Notes under the pieces: model-generated | Databases searched by the model: none | Told to the model about the DNA's origin: nothing | Seen by the model: the letters and a program-made list of their open reading frames with translations, nothing else | Assembly (NCBI GenBank): GCA_030052745.1 | Contig: JANBVO010000004.1 | Location: 1,240,001-1,304,000, forward strand | From: Pleurostoma richardsiae | Taxonomy: Eukaryota > Ascomycota > Sordariomycetes > Calosphaeriales > Pleurostomataceae | Direction of reading: 5' to 3' | Length of the DNA stretch: 64,000 nucleotides | Program-made: the position numbers and the translations under genes | In this document: piece by piece, positions 23,242-33,047 of the stretch | Position numbering within the stretch: the stretch's first letter is position 1 | Layout: the number at the start of each line of letters is the position of its first letter

Positions 23242-25475
23242 TCATTGCACCATATCGCGCGACACGAGACCGTCCCAGTACGGCCAATTGACCACACCCC
23301 ATTCGGAAAGCTCAGACTCTCCCGTGAAAGTGTCAAAAATGCCATCAAACAGACTGGCCATGTCCGCCTGGCCGTGAAGAGCTGACCCAGCTCCGAGGAC
23401 ATCGCGATCGAGCTCCTGGGCTACGCTGTCCTGCATGCCAGGAGCTGGTATCGACTGCTGTAGCACGCTAGACCCCAGAGTTGTCCGCTTTGCTCTCTGG
23501 TCTCGCAATCTCGAGACGATCTCAGGGACAGGGACCTGCTGTAGGTTCTGGCGCTGGGTCGCCGCTTCACGGGCCGCCCAGGCGCGCAGAACCAGTTCCC
23601 CGACAGCGATGTAGAGCTCGCTGTCTCCGTCTTCTTCGATGAGCGCCGGGTGGTTTTTGTATATCTCGTCCACCAGGTGCCAGGCCTTTTCCGTCAGGGG
23701 GGCGAGAGGGGGCTGGCTCCGAGACTCAATGAGCATAAAGACCAGCGTGTCGAGCTGGAAATATGCATCCATGTGCCAAGAGAAATGTTGTAGAGCTTTG
23801 TACTTTTGTCCCGCGACGTGGAATTCCGTGAGCTCCACGGCTAACGAGAAAAGCATATCTCGTTCGGCCTGGGGCATGGATTTGCCCTTGTCTGGATAGC
23901 GAGAAGGGTGGTGGACCGTCAGCCGGAACTTGTTGATACCGGAACGAAAGACCCCTTGTGTCAACATGTGCAAAGGTATGGCAGGGTCACAGTATCTAAT
24001 ATAGTTTTCCGCGAGGCGTGCCTCGAGTTCGTCGATGAGCTTATCCTTGTCCTCGATGGCCACCGCGGGAGAGTACAACGTGTTCCAATTCGTGTTCAGG
24101 AACATGCCAATCTCGTACCGTACCAAACAGAATATCATCTCCGTCGCTCCCTTATGAGGGATTGGCATCTCTGTCATGCCCGGCGAGAGGTCCGCGTCGT
24201 TGAGGTTCGCCGGCAGCGGGGTGTTGAATGCATTCCCGAACATCGGGCGGTTTCCGGAAAGTTGATGGCTCCGGCCATCGATCAGAATCAGTTGCCACCA
24301 GATACGACGCCGCATCTGTATAGCATATACGGACTCGTCGACGTCACTCTCGGGGGCGTTTACCTTCAGCCTCTGAGCCATTCGGATGCCTACTCCGGCT
24401 AGGACGAAGAATGTCTGAGGGTCAAATATATGGCGAACGCCCAACTAAATTAAGGACGTGAGATGAGACACCTTGGAACGGGCAAGGGAACCTGGCTGTA
24501 CTCACAAGGAAGATCACGAATGCCTGAAGGACGGCAAGACTTTGAGATCTCATAAACGCAGCTGCCGCCAGTGCCTGCTGGCAGGCGGAGACGTAGCGCG
24601 CCTGGAGGGTCTTCTTAGGCTCTCCCAACGTCCTGCGACACTCCTCGTCCGATATAGAGGACACAGCAGCAGCATAGATGGCAAATAAAAGCGCAGCCGC
24701 CGGTCTGGTGACAGAGTCGAAGTCTCTGCTAGCCTCGAGCACCTGGGTTTGGACGAGGGGGGCATCCACTACTTTAGATAGCGGATGCACGTTCTGCAGG
24801 TACGCCTGCCACAACATGAATGCGTTCATTGCAGGGGGATGGTATTCGCGCAAACTAACATCCCGAGGGCTTGTCGAAAAGAGCAGCGCAGAGGGGTCCT
24901 GGAAGGGGCTGTCTTCCTGCGACGTGAGGGCGTCATCATCGTCTCGATGCGTCTTTTTGGCCCGCGGATCTTGGAACTATTTGAACTCCTTAGTAAGGGA
25001 ACACAAGCAGATGGCCTTGGAGGAGGCAGGTAAATACATCATCGTTCAGTCCCACCCAAAGATTGCTGTGGGATCAGTCAGCTGGAGCTCGCAAAGGCAT
25101 CTCAAATGAGCCCGCATTATTCGGGACCGCATGTAGTGCACACCTGACGAAGACCGGGGCATCTTCCGCGGGAGTCTCTCCCCCCAACGGAGGCCTGCGA
25201 GCCGGACCGGCGGAGATTTCGCCGTGTGGACTAGGGGCCGGAGAATCGCCGTCATGGGGATCGGGCTGATGCCGCTTGCGGCGCTTGTAAGGGCGGCGTG
25301 ACCCGGCGATGCACTCCGCCCCGGCCCTTACGCAGTTCCCGCATGGGGCTTTCCGATCGCACCGCACTTTGCGTGCCTTGCATAAGACGCACGAGTATTC
25401 CTGCTGTCGCCGATCATGAGACGGCAACAGCACGGCCGAGCCAGCGGCAGGCCTTGAGCTCGAAGTCCCTTCCAT
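23242..25475 (-). CDS. Zn(II)2Cys6 transcription factor with fungal-specific domain
   Basis: Four exons (25475-25144, 25066-25039, 24976-24506, 24444-23242) give 677 residues. The second exon is only 28 nt, set by good acceptors and donors on both sides (CTGAC branch then CACAG; GTATTT then TTACTAAG and AAATAG). The binuclear zinc cluster at residues 29-55 has Cys29, 32, 39, 45, 48 and 55 (C-x2-C-x6-C-x5-C-x2-C-x6-C), followed by a basic RRPYKRRKRH. The fungal transcription-factor middle homology region lies in exons 3 and 4, with GVRHIFDPQTFFVLAGVGI and RRRIWWQLILIDGRSHQLSG. I chose the ATG at 25475 because no in-frame ATG precedes it. It is probably a nuclear regulator, and the tandem MFS exporter is a natural target, though only by position. 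Confidence 0.87.
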
Positions 25476-26258
25476 GCTGTTCCCAGTCGCTGGTGAGCTA
25501 AACCTCCGGAGCTCACGGCGATGGCACGTCTCGGACCGGCGACATTGTGTCAAACAGAAGGTAGATTCGCTCGCTGCATTATCTCGGACTTGAAAGGACA
25601 AACTCGTGTGGGTTCGAGTCTCGCTCGGGTCCGTTACTCAAAATCGAGGACGCGGGCACGCGCGTCAGGTACAGGGACGGAGAGGAAAAGTGGCCGGTCG
25701 GGCATGTCGGGCGTCCTCGGCGGTTTCGGATAATTCCGTATAGGGTTAGTCTCCCGACACACCTCTACATGCCTAGGTACCTAGGTACGTTTCTTCGCAA
25801 CTAACAACCACAGCGCGGATCAACTATTCGCAGTAACACACACCGTCACGGATCCAATATCCTTACACACATAATCAGGTTGATGAGCCTTGTCTCTCGA
25901 TAATGCATTGTGTGGGTGAGACACAAAGGAGGCTGAAGCATCCCTCCAGAAGTGTTCCTGTCTCAGCTGGCCTCCCTTACTCTGTCTCACTAGGCTCTGG
26001 CCATCCGGACTCTCCCCTTTCGGACCCCGAAGAAAGCAGACCACATACATCAGCCACAATTCAAAGCTTGCTGTGCTCTATATACGTAGGTAGGCAGGCT
26101 AGGTAGGACAAAAGGGAGGTAAGATCTCGTTCTTCTGTCGTGTCATCTGTCGTTGTCAAGTTGCCGTCAATTTCCGCCTCTTCACCTCTCTGAGTGAGTA
26201 TATTACAATACAACCTGGTCTCTTCACTTTTCCCTCTTCGTACACCTGCAATAGAGAT
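25476..26258. other. divergent promoter region, regulator and hydrolase
   Basis: This 783-bp region is shared by the Zn2Cys6 gene (minus) and the FSH hydrolase (plus). It holds CCTAGGTACCTAGGTAC at 25772-25788, one of a family of intergenic palindromes in this window, and CTATATACG at 26078-26086, about 173 bp before the hydrolase ATG. A tRNA-like B-box near 25610 was examined and rejected. Confidence 0.5.
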
Positions 26259-27162
26259 ATGAGGATCCTTTGCCTCCACGGTCACGGCACCAGCGCCGAG
26301 ATCTTCAGGTCCCAGACCGGTACGTGCTCTATGCCCAGCCCTCCTCCTCTCCTCCCACCACGAAGATAGGTGCTAGTGCCCAATGGCCTAACACCGACCA
26401 CATGAAGCCGCCTTCCGCGCGAAGCTGGACCGGTCATGGCAGTTTGACTTCGTCGACGCGCCCTTCCCCTGCGCGCCCTCTCCCGGCATCGACGTCTTGT
26501 TTGCCAAGTCGGGCAACTACACGTGGTGGCCCAAGAACACAGTCCAGGCCGTCCGCGCATCACATCTGTGGCTCGATGACTACCTGGCCGACAACGGGCC
26601 GTACGACGGCGTGTGCTGCTTCTCGCAGGGCTGCTCGCTCATTGGCAGCTACCTGCTGTACCACGCGAGGGAGACGCCCGACGCGCCCCCACCCTTCAGC
26701 TTCGCCGTCTTCATCTGCGGCGGGCTGCCATTCCCGGTGCTGGAGGACCTGGGACTGCCGATCTCGCGGCGAGCCCACGAAATCAACGAGCGGACGGGGA
26801 AGATAATGCGGGCCAAGGCCGCCGTGCTCTATGAGAAAGCCGCCGCGCCGGACCAGATTCAGAAGGGTGTAGGATTGTGGGATAACACGACTGACCTGGT
26901 TCACAACCCCGGCGACTTGCCGGACCCCACGGACGTCTTCGGGCTGGACTTCAGCGCGTTTCCAGCAGACGTCCGCATCGGCATACCTACTCTGAACGTC
27001 TACGGCGCCAAGGACCCGCGGTGGCCGTCGAGCATACAGCTGGCGTACTTCTGCGACGACCGGATGATGTATGACCATGGTGGCGGACACGACGTACCCA
27101 GGTCGAGCGAGGTCTCAGTGAAGATTGCTGAGATGTTGAAATCTCTCAGTCAGAGGAAATGA
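26259..27162 (+). CDS. FSH-family serine hydrolase (alpha/beta fold)
   Basis: Exons 26259-26319 and 26408-27162 encode 271 residues. The 88-nt intron removal joins IFRSQT to AAFRAKLD, as in other FSH proteins. The N-terminus RILCLHGHGTSAEIF forms strand 1 and the oxyanion region. Ser93 in CFSQG is the nucleophile, Asp223 (YGAKDP) and His248 (GGGHDVP) complete the triad. The length is typical of the yeast Fsh1-3/human OVCA2 family. Relatives serve as stand-alone thioesterases or hydrolases in fungal secondary-metabolite clusters, for example LovG. Here it is divergent from the Zn2Cys6 gene and close to an MFS exporter, a setting often seen in such clusters, but no synthase is in view. The acceptor AAG is not the commonest form. 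Confidence 0.87.
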
Positions 27163-27984
27163 GAGACACATTGCTTCCGCATCTGACTGGTGGATGTTGC
27201 ATGCTGCTTGACTGCTAGAATACCTTCCAGGAGACATAGATCCATCATAGAATAGGCGTTTGGGTTTCGTTGACGCTGAACATCCTTGAATATCGTCACA
27301 TATGTCAATTAACAGTATAGCTCTCTCTACATATCAATATTGATAACATGACGTGTTTCCAAGTGGCCTTGGGCGGAAAAAAAGCTCACCTATATGGTAG
27401 ACTCTAACTACCTACCTAGTGAGTGTAGTACTATCAAGCAGAAAAGCGAGGGACCGACTCCCTAGACCGTATGCATATTCAGAATGATGAATGTTGTTCA
27501 GCTGATCTGTTGGAGCCTGTGTCTTAGTTTCGGTATATAGATTTCTTGAAGAGCCCTCTCTTATGGGAGGAAAGGGTATCTATATTTGAGCACTTCCATA
27601 TTCCCTTCCACCGTTTTCTCCTCTTCAGGTCGTATCACTTGTCTACTAGTTTCCATCTGGTTCCGAGCCGAAAGTCAAGGTGAAGAGACATGTGCATTCT
27701 TTCCTTATTTTCTCTATATCCGTCACGCAACACTAAACGCCACCTATACTCCCGCGCCGGTCATGCAGTTAACCAGTGGAGGATCATGATTCTAGAGTAA
27801 GCCAAACCAGCATAGTCGCTAAACAGCCCATTGCTTGCGCTGAAGACAAAACGCCACGCCGAGCGATGAAGGAAGAGGAAACAAGAGCGTGGAACGCGCG
27901 AAGGTGAAGAGCTTTTTTCCCACATGGGTTGTCACATAACCCGCCTTCCACAGCTCAAACTAATCCACCCCAACACACCTTCCC
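27163..27984. other. intergenic between convergent genes
   Basis: This AT-rich spacer separates the ends of the hydrolase and the Arg/Ser-rich protein gene. No gene, tRNA or clear repeat was seen. Confidence 0.55.
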
Positions 27985-28980
27985 TTACCTCCTTCTCCTC
28001 CCTCCTCCACCCCTCCTGTCGCCCCCATTCGTAATAGGCGCGATCACCAAGTTGCCAATGACCCCCTCGGCAACCTGCCTCATCGCCGCGTGCCGCATCC
28101 CGCCCTTCGTCTGCGGCATCTTCTTGGACACCAGCGTGTCCACCACCGCCGCCCCCAGCGCCGCCGTCGCGATCTTCGACCCCTTGACGCCCCACCCGCC
28201 CGGGTCGTTGCGCACCTTGAGCGCCGTTACCGCCCCGGCCTCCAGCGCGCACCGCACTGCCTGCTGCCACGGGATGGTGGCTACGGGGCGGGGCTTGGCT
28301 CGCGCCGAGCGGGCCTTGGAGCTGCTGCCGCCGTGGAGGTAGGAGGAGCCCGCGCGGGAGGCCCGCGGTCGCCCGGCAGGACCGTTGTGGGAGCGGGCGC
28401 GGACGGCGCGGGGGCGGGAGGAGGAGACGGCGAAGGAGGAGCCGGCGCGGGCTGCGCTGGGCCGAGATGGCCGGCTGCTCTTGGGATCAGACGTTAAGGG
28501 TTTGGATCTGCGGCGGTCGGGGGAGTCACGATGCCCGTCGTCGTCATGGCGGTGGTGATAAGAATGCCGGGCGGGGTCGCGGTGTGAGGAGTGCTCTCTC
28601 GGAGAGCGATCCCGGTTCCGGTCCCGGACATGGTCCAGATCCCAGTCTCGACTCTCACCCTCGCCCTTCTGGTCTTGTGAGTAGAGACCGTAGGGGTCGT
28701 CTTCCGCGGACAAGTAGTATTTGTCCTTCGGGTCGTAGTCTGTGTCCCAGTCTGACTCCCCGGGCTCACGCTTCACGACGGAGGTTCCATGGTGATGACG
28801 GCTTGACGCCGGGCTGTCATGCCGGTCACGGCTGTCCCTCCGCGAGTGGTGGTCGTCGTGGACAGATCGAGAGCTTTTATGGCCGCGGCTTGGACTGCTT
28901 ATGTGGCTGCGCTCGTAGTCGCTGTCGCTGTCGCTGTCGTACTCGTAGCTGGGCCGGTGGGAAGTTCCACGATGAGACAT
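27985..28980 (-). CDS. uncharacterised Arg/Ser/Asp-rich protein with conserved C-terminal domain
   Basis: A single exon of 331 residues starts at ATG 28980. Residues 1-240 are low-complexity, with DSDSDSDYER at the start, many RD, SR and HH pairs and mixed charge, and are probably disordered. The C-terminal part (about 245-310) is ordered and Ala/Gly-rich: PWQQAVRCALEAGAVTAL, then VRNDPGGWGVKGSKIATAAL and MRQVAEGVIGNL. This block resembles the tail domain seen in many uncharacterised fungal charged proteins (the group including DUF3824 proteins), where the pattern is roughly RxxPGxWxGxKGxxxxxAAxGA. I cannot assign a function. RS-like composition alone does not prove a splicing role. The protein ends in a Gly/Arg run. 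Confidence 0.7.
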   Translation of the reverse strand: MSHRGTSHRPSYEYDSDSDSDYERSHISSPSRGHKSSRSVHDDHHSRRDSRDRHDSPASSRHHHGTSVVKREPGESDWDTDYDPKDKYYLSAEDDPYGLYSQDQKGEGESRDWDLDHVRDRNRDRSPREHSSHRDPARHSYHHRHDDDGHRDSPDRRRSKPLTSDPKSSRPSRPSAARAGSSFAVSSSRPRAVRARSHNGPAGRPRASRAGSSYLHGGSSSKARSARAKPRPVATIPWQQAVRCALEAGAVTALKVRNDPGGWGVKGSKIATAALGAAVVDTLVSKKMPQTKGGMRHAAMRQVAEGVIGNLVIAPITNGGDRRGGGGRRRR

Positions 28981-31106
28981 CTAGATGGCTGCAGCTTTTC
29001 GTCTGCGGTTGTCGGAAGAAAGGCAAGATAATAATAACACAGGTCGAAACGAAGACGATGCAGAATCAAGAGCAACAAATCAAGAGTCGTAAGGTATTAG
29101 TTTGGCATTAGGCTGCTCGCCGACTCGATGAAGTCGAGATGCATAAGCAGCTGCCGCAGGTCTGGGAAATGCAGCTCTCAACATTTTTATATAGGTCGAC
29201 GCCACAAGCGTCCGATCATCTCGATCAACGGGTGCCCTTGTCCTCCAGCTAGTGTAGGCTCTGGATCGGAGGGGGCACGAAGGTGGAGGGGAGTGTCACC
29301 AGGCCGCATAACCAGAAGCGTCACGATGCAGATCGGTCGACACAGCGGCGCCGGCAATTGGATGATAAGCTCGGCGTGGTGGTGAGCTGTGGCGGGGCCC
29401 GGGGAGGATCCAGGGTCCTATCGCAGCTCTCCACACCGCTTCGAGTGACCTCATCTTGCTTGAGGAAGTTCTTAACACGCCCGTTAAGGGTTGAGTCCAG
29501 AGACAGGTTTGCCGTGGCTTGTCTTACCTCGAGGTGCTGCACGTCGACGCCATCCGCTTTCGTGATACCTCTTCCTCCACGCAAATCCCGTTCTGGATTA
29601 GCAACGCTGCGCCCGGAGCTGCGGGTTCTGGCTGTTCTAGACCTTTCTGTTCTCTTTGACATCGGCAGCGGTTCCGGCCCTTGACATCATCCTACATGTG
29701 CCATCCCGGCATCAGCGCGGAAATCTCCTATTGGGAGTCCGCAAGGCGGAGCAACAACCGCCCACAATACAACGGCCGTGCATACAACGGACGTGCGTCG
29801 ACAGGTGTGTCCGATGCTCAGGAGGAGTTCGGTTGACGCCATCGTCAGCCTTTGGGAGGGGATGGCATCGCCTTCCCCACCGTTCCTTCGACGTCAAACT
29901 GCAGCATCACTCAGATGACTCGTCGTTGGGAAACGACGTTGTTCATGTCCAACTCTCTCGGTGTTTCCCTCCTTCGACGGAAGAAACCCTCTCCAATCGG
30001 CCCAAGTCCGACGTGCGGAGAGACTGGCACCTTGCGTACCTCAGTTGCGGATATCGTTCCGTGAGCTCCGACACCCCGAGACGACCTCAGCGGTGACCGT
30101 GACGGGAGGATAGTGAGCGGGTGTGGACTCCGTTGGATTGCTCTCCCGTCACGCCAAAAATCGTCTTCTCCCGCGCGGGTCACTCCGGTTTCTGTTCTGT
30201 TTGGTGGCTGGAGAAGCCTTGCTCATGCCGTCCCGTCACCTCGTGACCTGCTCGCTTGTGCAACGTACTACCTCGACCAAGCGGTAATGCTACCCACCGC
30301 CGAACGTGTTTGAAGGCGAGGCGGGCATGCGGAACGCTTCCTACGGCACCCCACTGCCGATCTCGCAGTGAGTCTTCAGTATCCCACGGACGCTATGTTG
30401 TACTTGAGCCGGTGCTACCCACCTAGAGGCACTGAGTGGTGAGAGACGATGGGATGGAAACTGCCGGAGATGTCCTACTGGCTACTGACAGCATATCCTT
30501 CCGCAAGCCTGGGCCAATCTTCCAAAACGGATGGTGGTCGGACCTATTGATCGATATTGCTCTTACTCTCTCTACATTCTGGACATTGAAAGCTTAGGGC
30601 CGAACCTTCCTACCCTACCGGCAAAAATGGCGGACTCTTTTGGGTTTAGATGTTCAAGGGGCCCAAGCTAACAGGGCTGCCAGACTGCTTATCTGCTTCG
30701 CTCGCGGATAGAGGTTGATCTGAAAAGGAAGTTTCGTCGAGGTCGTTGGCTGACGAGCCGCAGCTGGCACCTCCGGCCATGCCAATGTGTAACGTCATAT
30801 ACGACTGTCCAGATTGGTGGTATCTGCATTCAAGAGCTTTTGATTCTTCAAAGCTGATTTCGCACGTCTCATCTTTCTAATCAAAGTGCTTCCATAACGT
30901 ACGGGAGGTGTCTCAAGGGGGTGGTGCGGACTACTATACATTCGTTACTTTCGAACGAGAAAGGCATCTACGAAGAGAAGTGTCATCGCGCACCAATGAG
31001 CCACAGCTCTATCATCATAAGAATTAAAAAGCAGCTTGAAGATTATCGGGAAGAGTCCGCCTACTCTCTTCAGGTGGCACGCTTGAAATCAATGGACTAC
31101 CTAATC
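28981..31106. other. intergenic, no recognisable gene
   Basis: This 2.1-kb tract lies between the 5' end of the Arg/Ser-rich gene and the 3' end of the catalase gene. Overlapping short frames occur on both strands but without starts, motifs or splice continuity I could defend. No tRNA or repeat was found. Confidence 0.5.
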
Positions 31107-32155
31107 CTAAGCTGCTGTTGGCGGTGCGGCACGCCGCTCCTTTCCGCTGATGAGATACACCCCGGCCCTGACGTCCAGCAGCGGGTCCGCCGACGGCTCC
31201 AGGCCCGGTACTCTCGGCACCGGGTCGAAGATAATGTGCTGCTGCTCCGCCGCCCCGTCCTCCAGCAGCCCGTCCAGCGTCACCGTCCCCAGCTCGACGA
31301 CCTTCCGCTCCTCGGGCCAGTGCGCGCACGCGTCGTCCGTGACGTCCCCCTCCTCCGCGACCTGCGCCGTCAGCCTGAACACGATGGTGCCCCCCGCCGC
31401 CAGCCGCGCCGGCACCTCGTCGAACAGGTAGTTCGCCGAGCGGGCCTTGACCTCCTCGTCCGACAGCGTCCTGAACCCCGCGGCGGGCTCGACGCGGTAC
31501 CGCACGAACGTGCCCCTGCCGTCGGCACCGACCAGCTTGATCGCGTTGACGCCGAAGAACCGCTCCGTGGCGAAGCTCTCGGGGAACGGCTTGGGCGTCT
31601 GCACGAAGGCGGCCGCCTTGGGGTGCGTGGCCAGGAAGGCGCCGATGCTGCCGTCGGCGAGGGATCGGAAGAAGGCGAGCGCCTCGTCGCCGTTGGAGCC
31701 CGGGAAGCCGTCGACGGAGTGCGCGACGATGTCGGTGTGCACGCGGCGGGGCGTCTCGGCGAGGCGGAAGCGGATGGCGATGCCCCGCGGGTTGCCGTTG
31801 GGGTCCGTGTCGGGCAGATTTGGGATGCCGGTCGAGGAGGAGAAGCGGACGATGACGGGCGTGGAGGGCGTGGTGAAGTGCTGCGCCGTGGAGAGGGACT
31901 TGGCAGTCTCTGTGGGAGTGAAGGTGCCCTTCAGAAGGAGGCCCTTGGCGTGAGCTAGGAAGCAAGTGTTATCCATCTGAGCAACTCACTCCAACGGCTC
32001 GTAGGGTGCATAGCACCGTTAGGCTGGGTGAAGTAAGTGTGGAATAGGGGGGACTTACCAGGGCGGAACCCTGGGTGAGGACCAAAGATGCCATGCAGGG
32101 TCTCAACCAGGCCTTTGCTGGTCTCAACGACATGTTGGTCGGTTGGGAGAGGCAT
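31107..32155 (-). CDS. small SrpA-type catalase/peroxidase-like heme protein
   Basis: Exons 32155-32059 and 31954-31107 encode 314 residues. The 104-nt intron removal restores PGFRPAHAKGLLLKG, the start of the catalase core. His34 sits at the place of the distal heme His. RFSSSTGIPNLPDTDPNG and PRGIAIRF follow as in catalases. The C-terminal Arg295-x3-Tyr299 (RAGVY) matches the RxxxY heme ligand. At about 310 residues it lacks the extra domains of full-length catalases (about 500-750 residues) and fits the catalase-related SrpA group. Such proteins handle organic or small peroxides, some with weak catalase activity. No peroxisomal SKL tail is present (it ends PPTAA), so a cytosolic place is likely. 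Substrate is not known. Confidence 0.88.
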
Positions 32156-32306
32156 ACTGATACTGAGTATAAGAATTATCCGTTCAAACTTCAATACGAG
32201 AACGAGGAAGAGAGGTAAGGTCTCTCAGGCCACTGAGACTGTAGATACTGAAGAGCTGCTGCTACCCCGCCCGAGGCTCGCACACCGTGGCCGAGGGGGA
32301 AGCATA

Positions 32307-32313
32307 TTATATA
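32307..32313 (-). promoter_or_regulatory. TATA box of the catalase-like gene
   Basis: TATATAA on the minus strand lies about 152 bp upstream of the ATG at 32155. The call rests on motif and distance. Confidence 0.4.
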
Positions 32314-33047
32314 CTGCATTCATTAGAGAGCACGACAAGGCTGCTTGCGGTCTGGCAGCTCTGCATAGCTGATTACATGGCAGCTCCCAGGCCCGAAGAG
32401 GTGCCCATCGCGGACCCCTACTCTACGTGCGCCCTGCACATTAGAGACCATGTGGGAAACAAAGAGCCCCCAAATTCCAAATTCGCAATACAAATGTCGC
32501 CATTGGCTAGGCCATGCTCTAACTAGCTGTCTAGCCGCTGAAGCCTGCATATGTTGCTGACTGAGACGCAGTTAGATAAGCCGCGACAAGAGCTGTAAGC
32601 AGCCTGGAGCCGATGATGGTGTTGTTGTCGGCGAGACTGGGACCGAGCCGACAAAGACTTGGGGATGCCGGACAAACATTATTGGGCGCTTTAGGTGCTT
32701 ACGAGCTCCCGCCTCCGGGTCGCGAAGCTGCTAAGCGGGCGGAAGGTCGTGCGATCGATTGGCTGCCTGCGAATTCGTCATTTCTCTGGACGCCGTACAC
32801 ATCCTGTTTCTATCGAAAAAGCTTCACCTCTCTCATACAGTATGCTGCCGCGGACGATTAGTGATTGGGGGGATTACTAACAGGCATTCCAAATAAGCTC
32901 GACCTTGCCTCGTTCTGGGGTAGGTAAATCCGGCAAGGGACAATATGCGGGTGCCAGTTGGAAGCAGAGAGAACTGCGCTGTCATCATTTGATATACCGC
33001 GATAGACCCAAGAGCAGTACCCCATCTCTCATCAAATTCCAGTCTCA
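32314..33047. other. intergenic
   Basis: This stretch lies between the catalase promoter and the 3' end of the deacetylase gene. No gene or repeat was recognised. Confidence 0.5.

Noticed and set aside
25534-25632. Possible tRNA with B-box-like GGTTCGAGTC
   Set aside because: The acceptor stem pairs poorly, the T stem needs two wobble pairs, no A-box or anticodon arm is present, and the span is about 98 nt.
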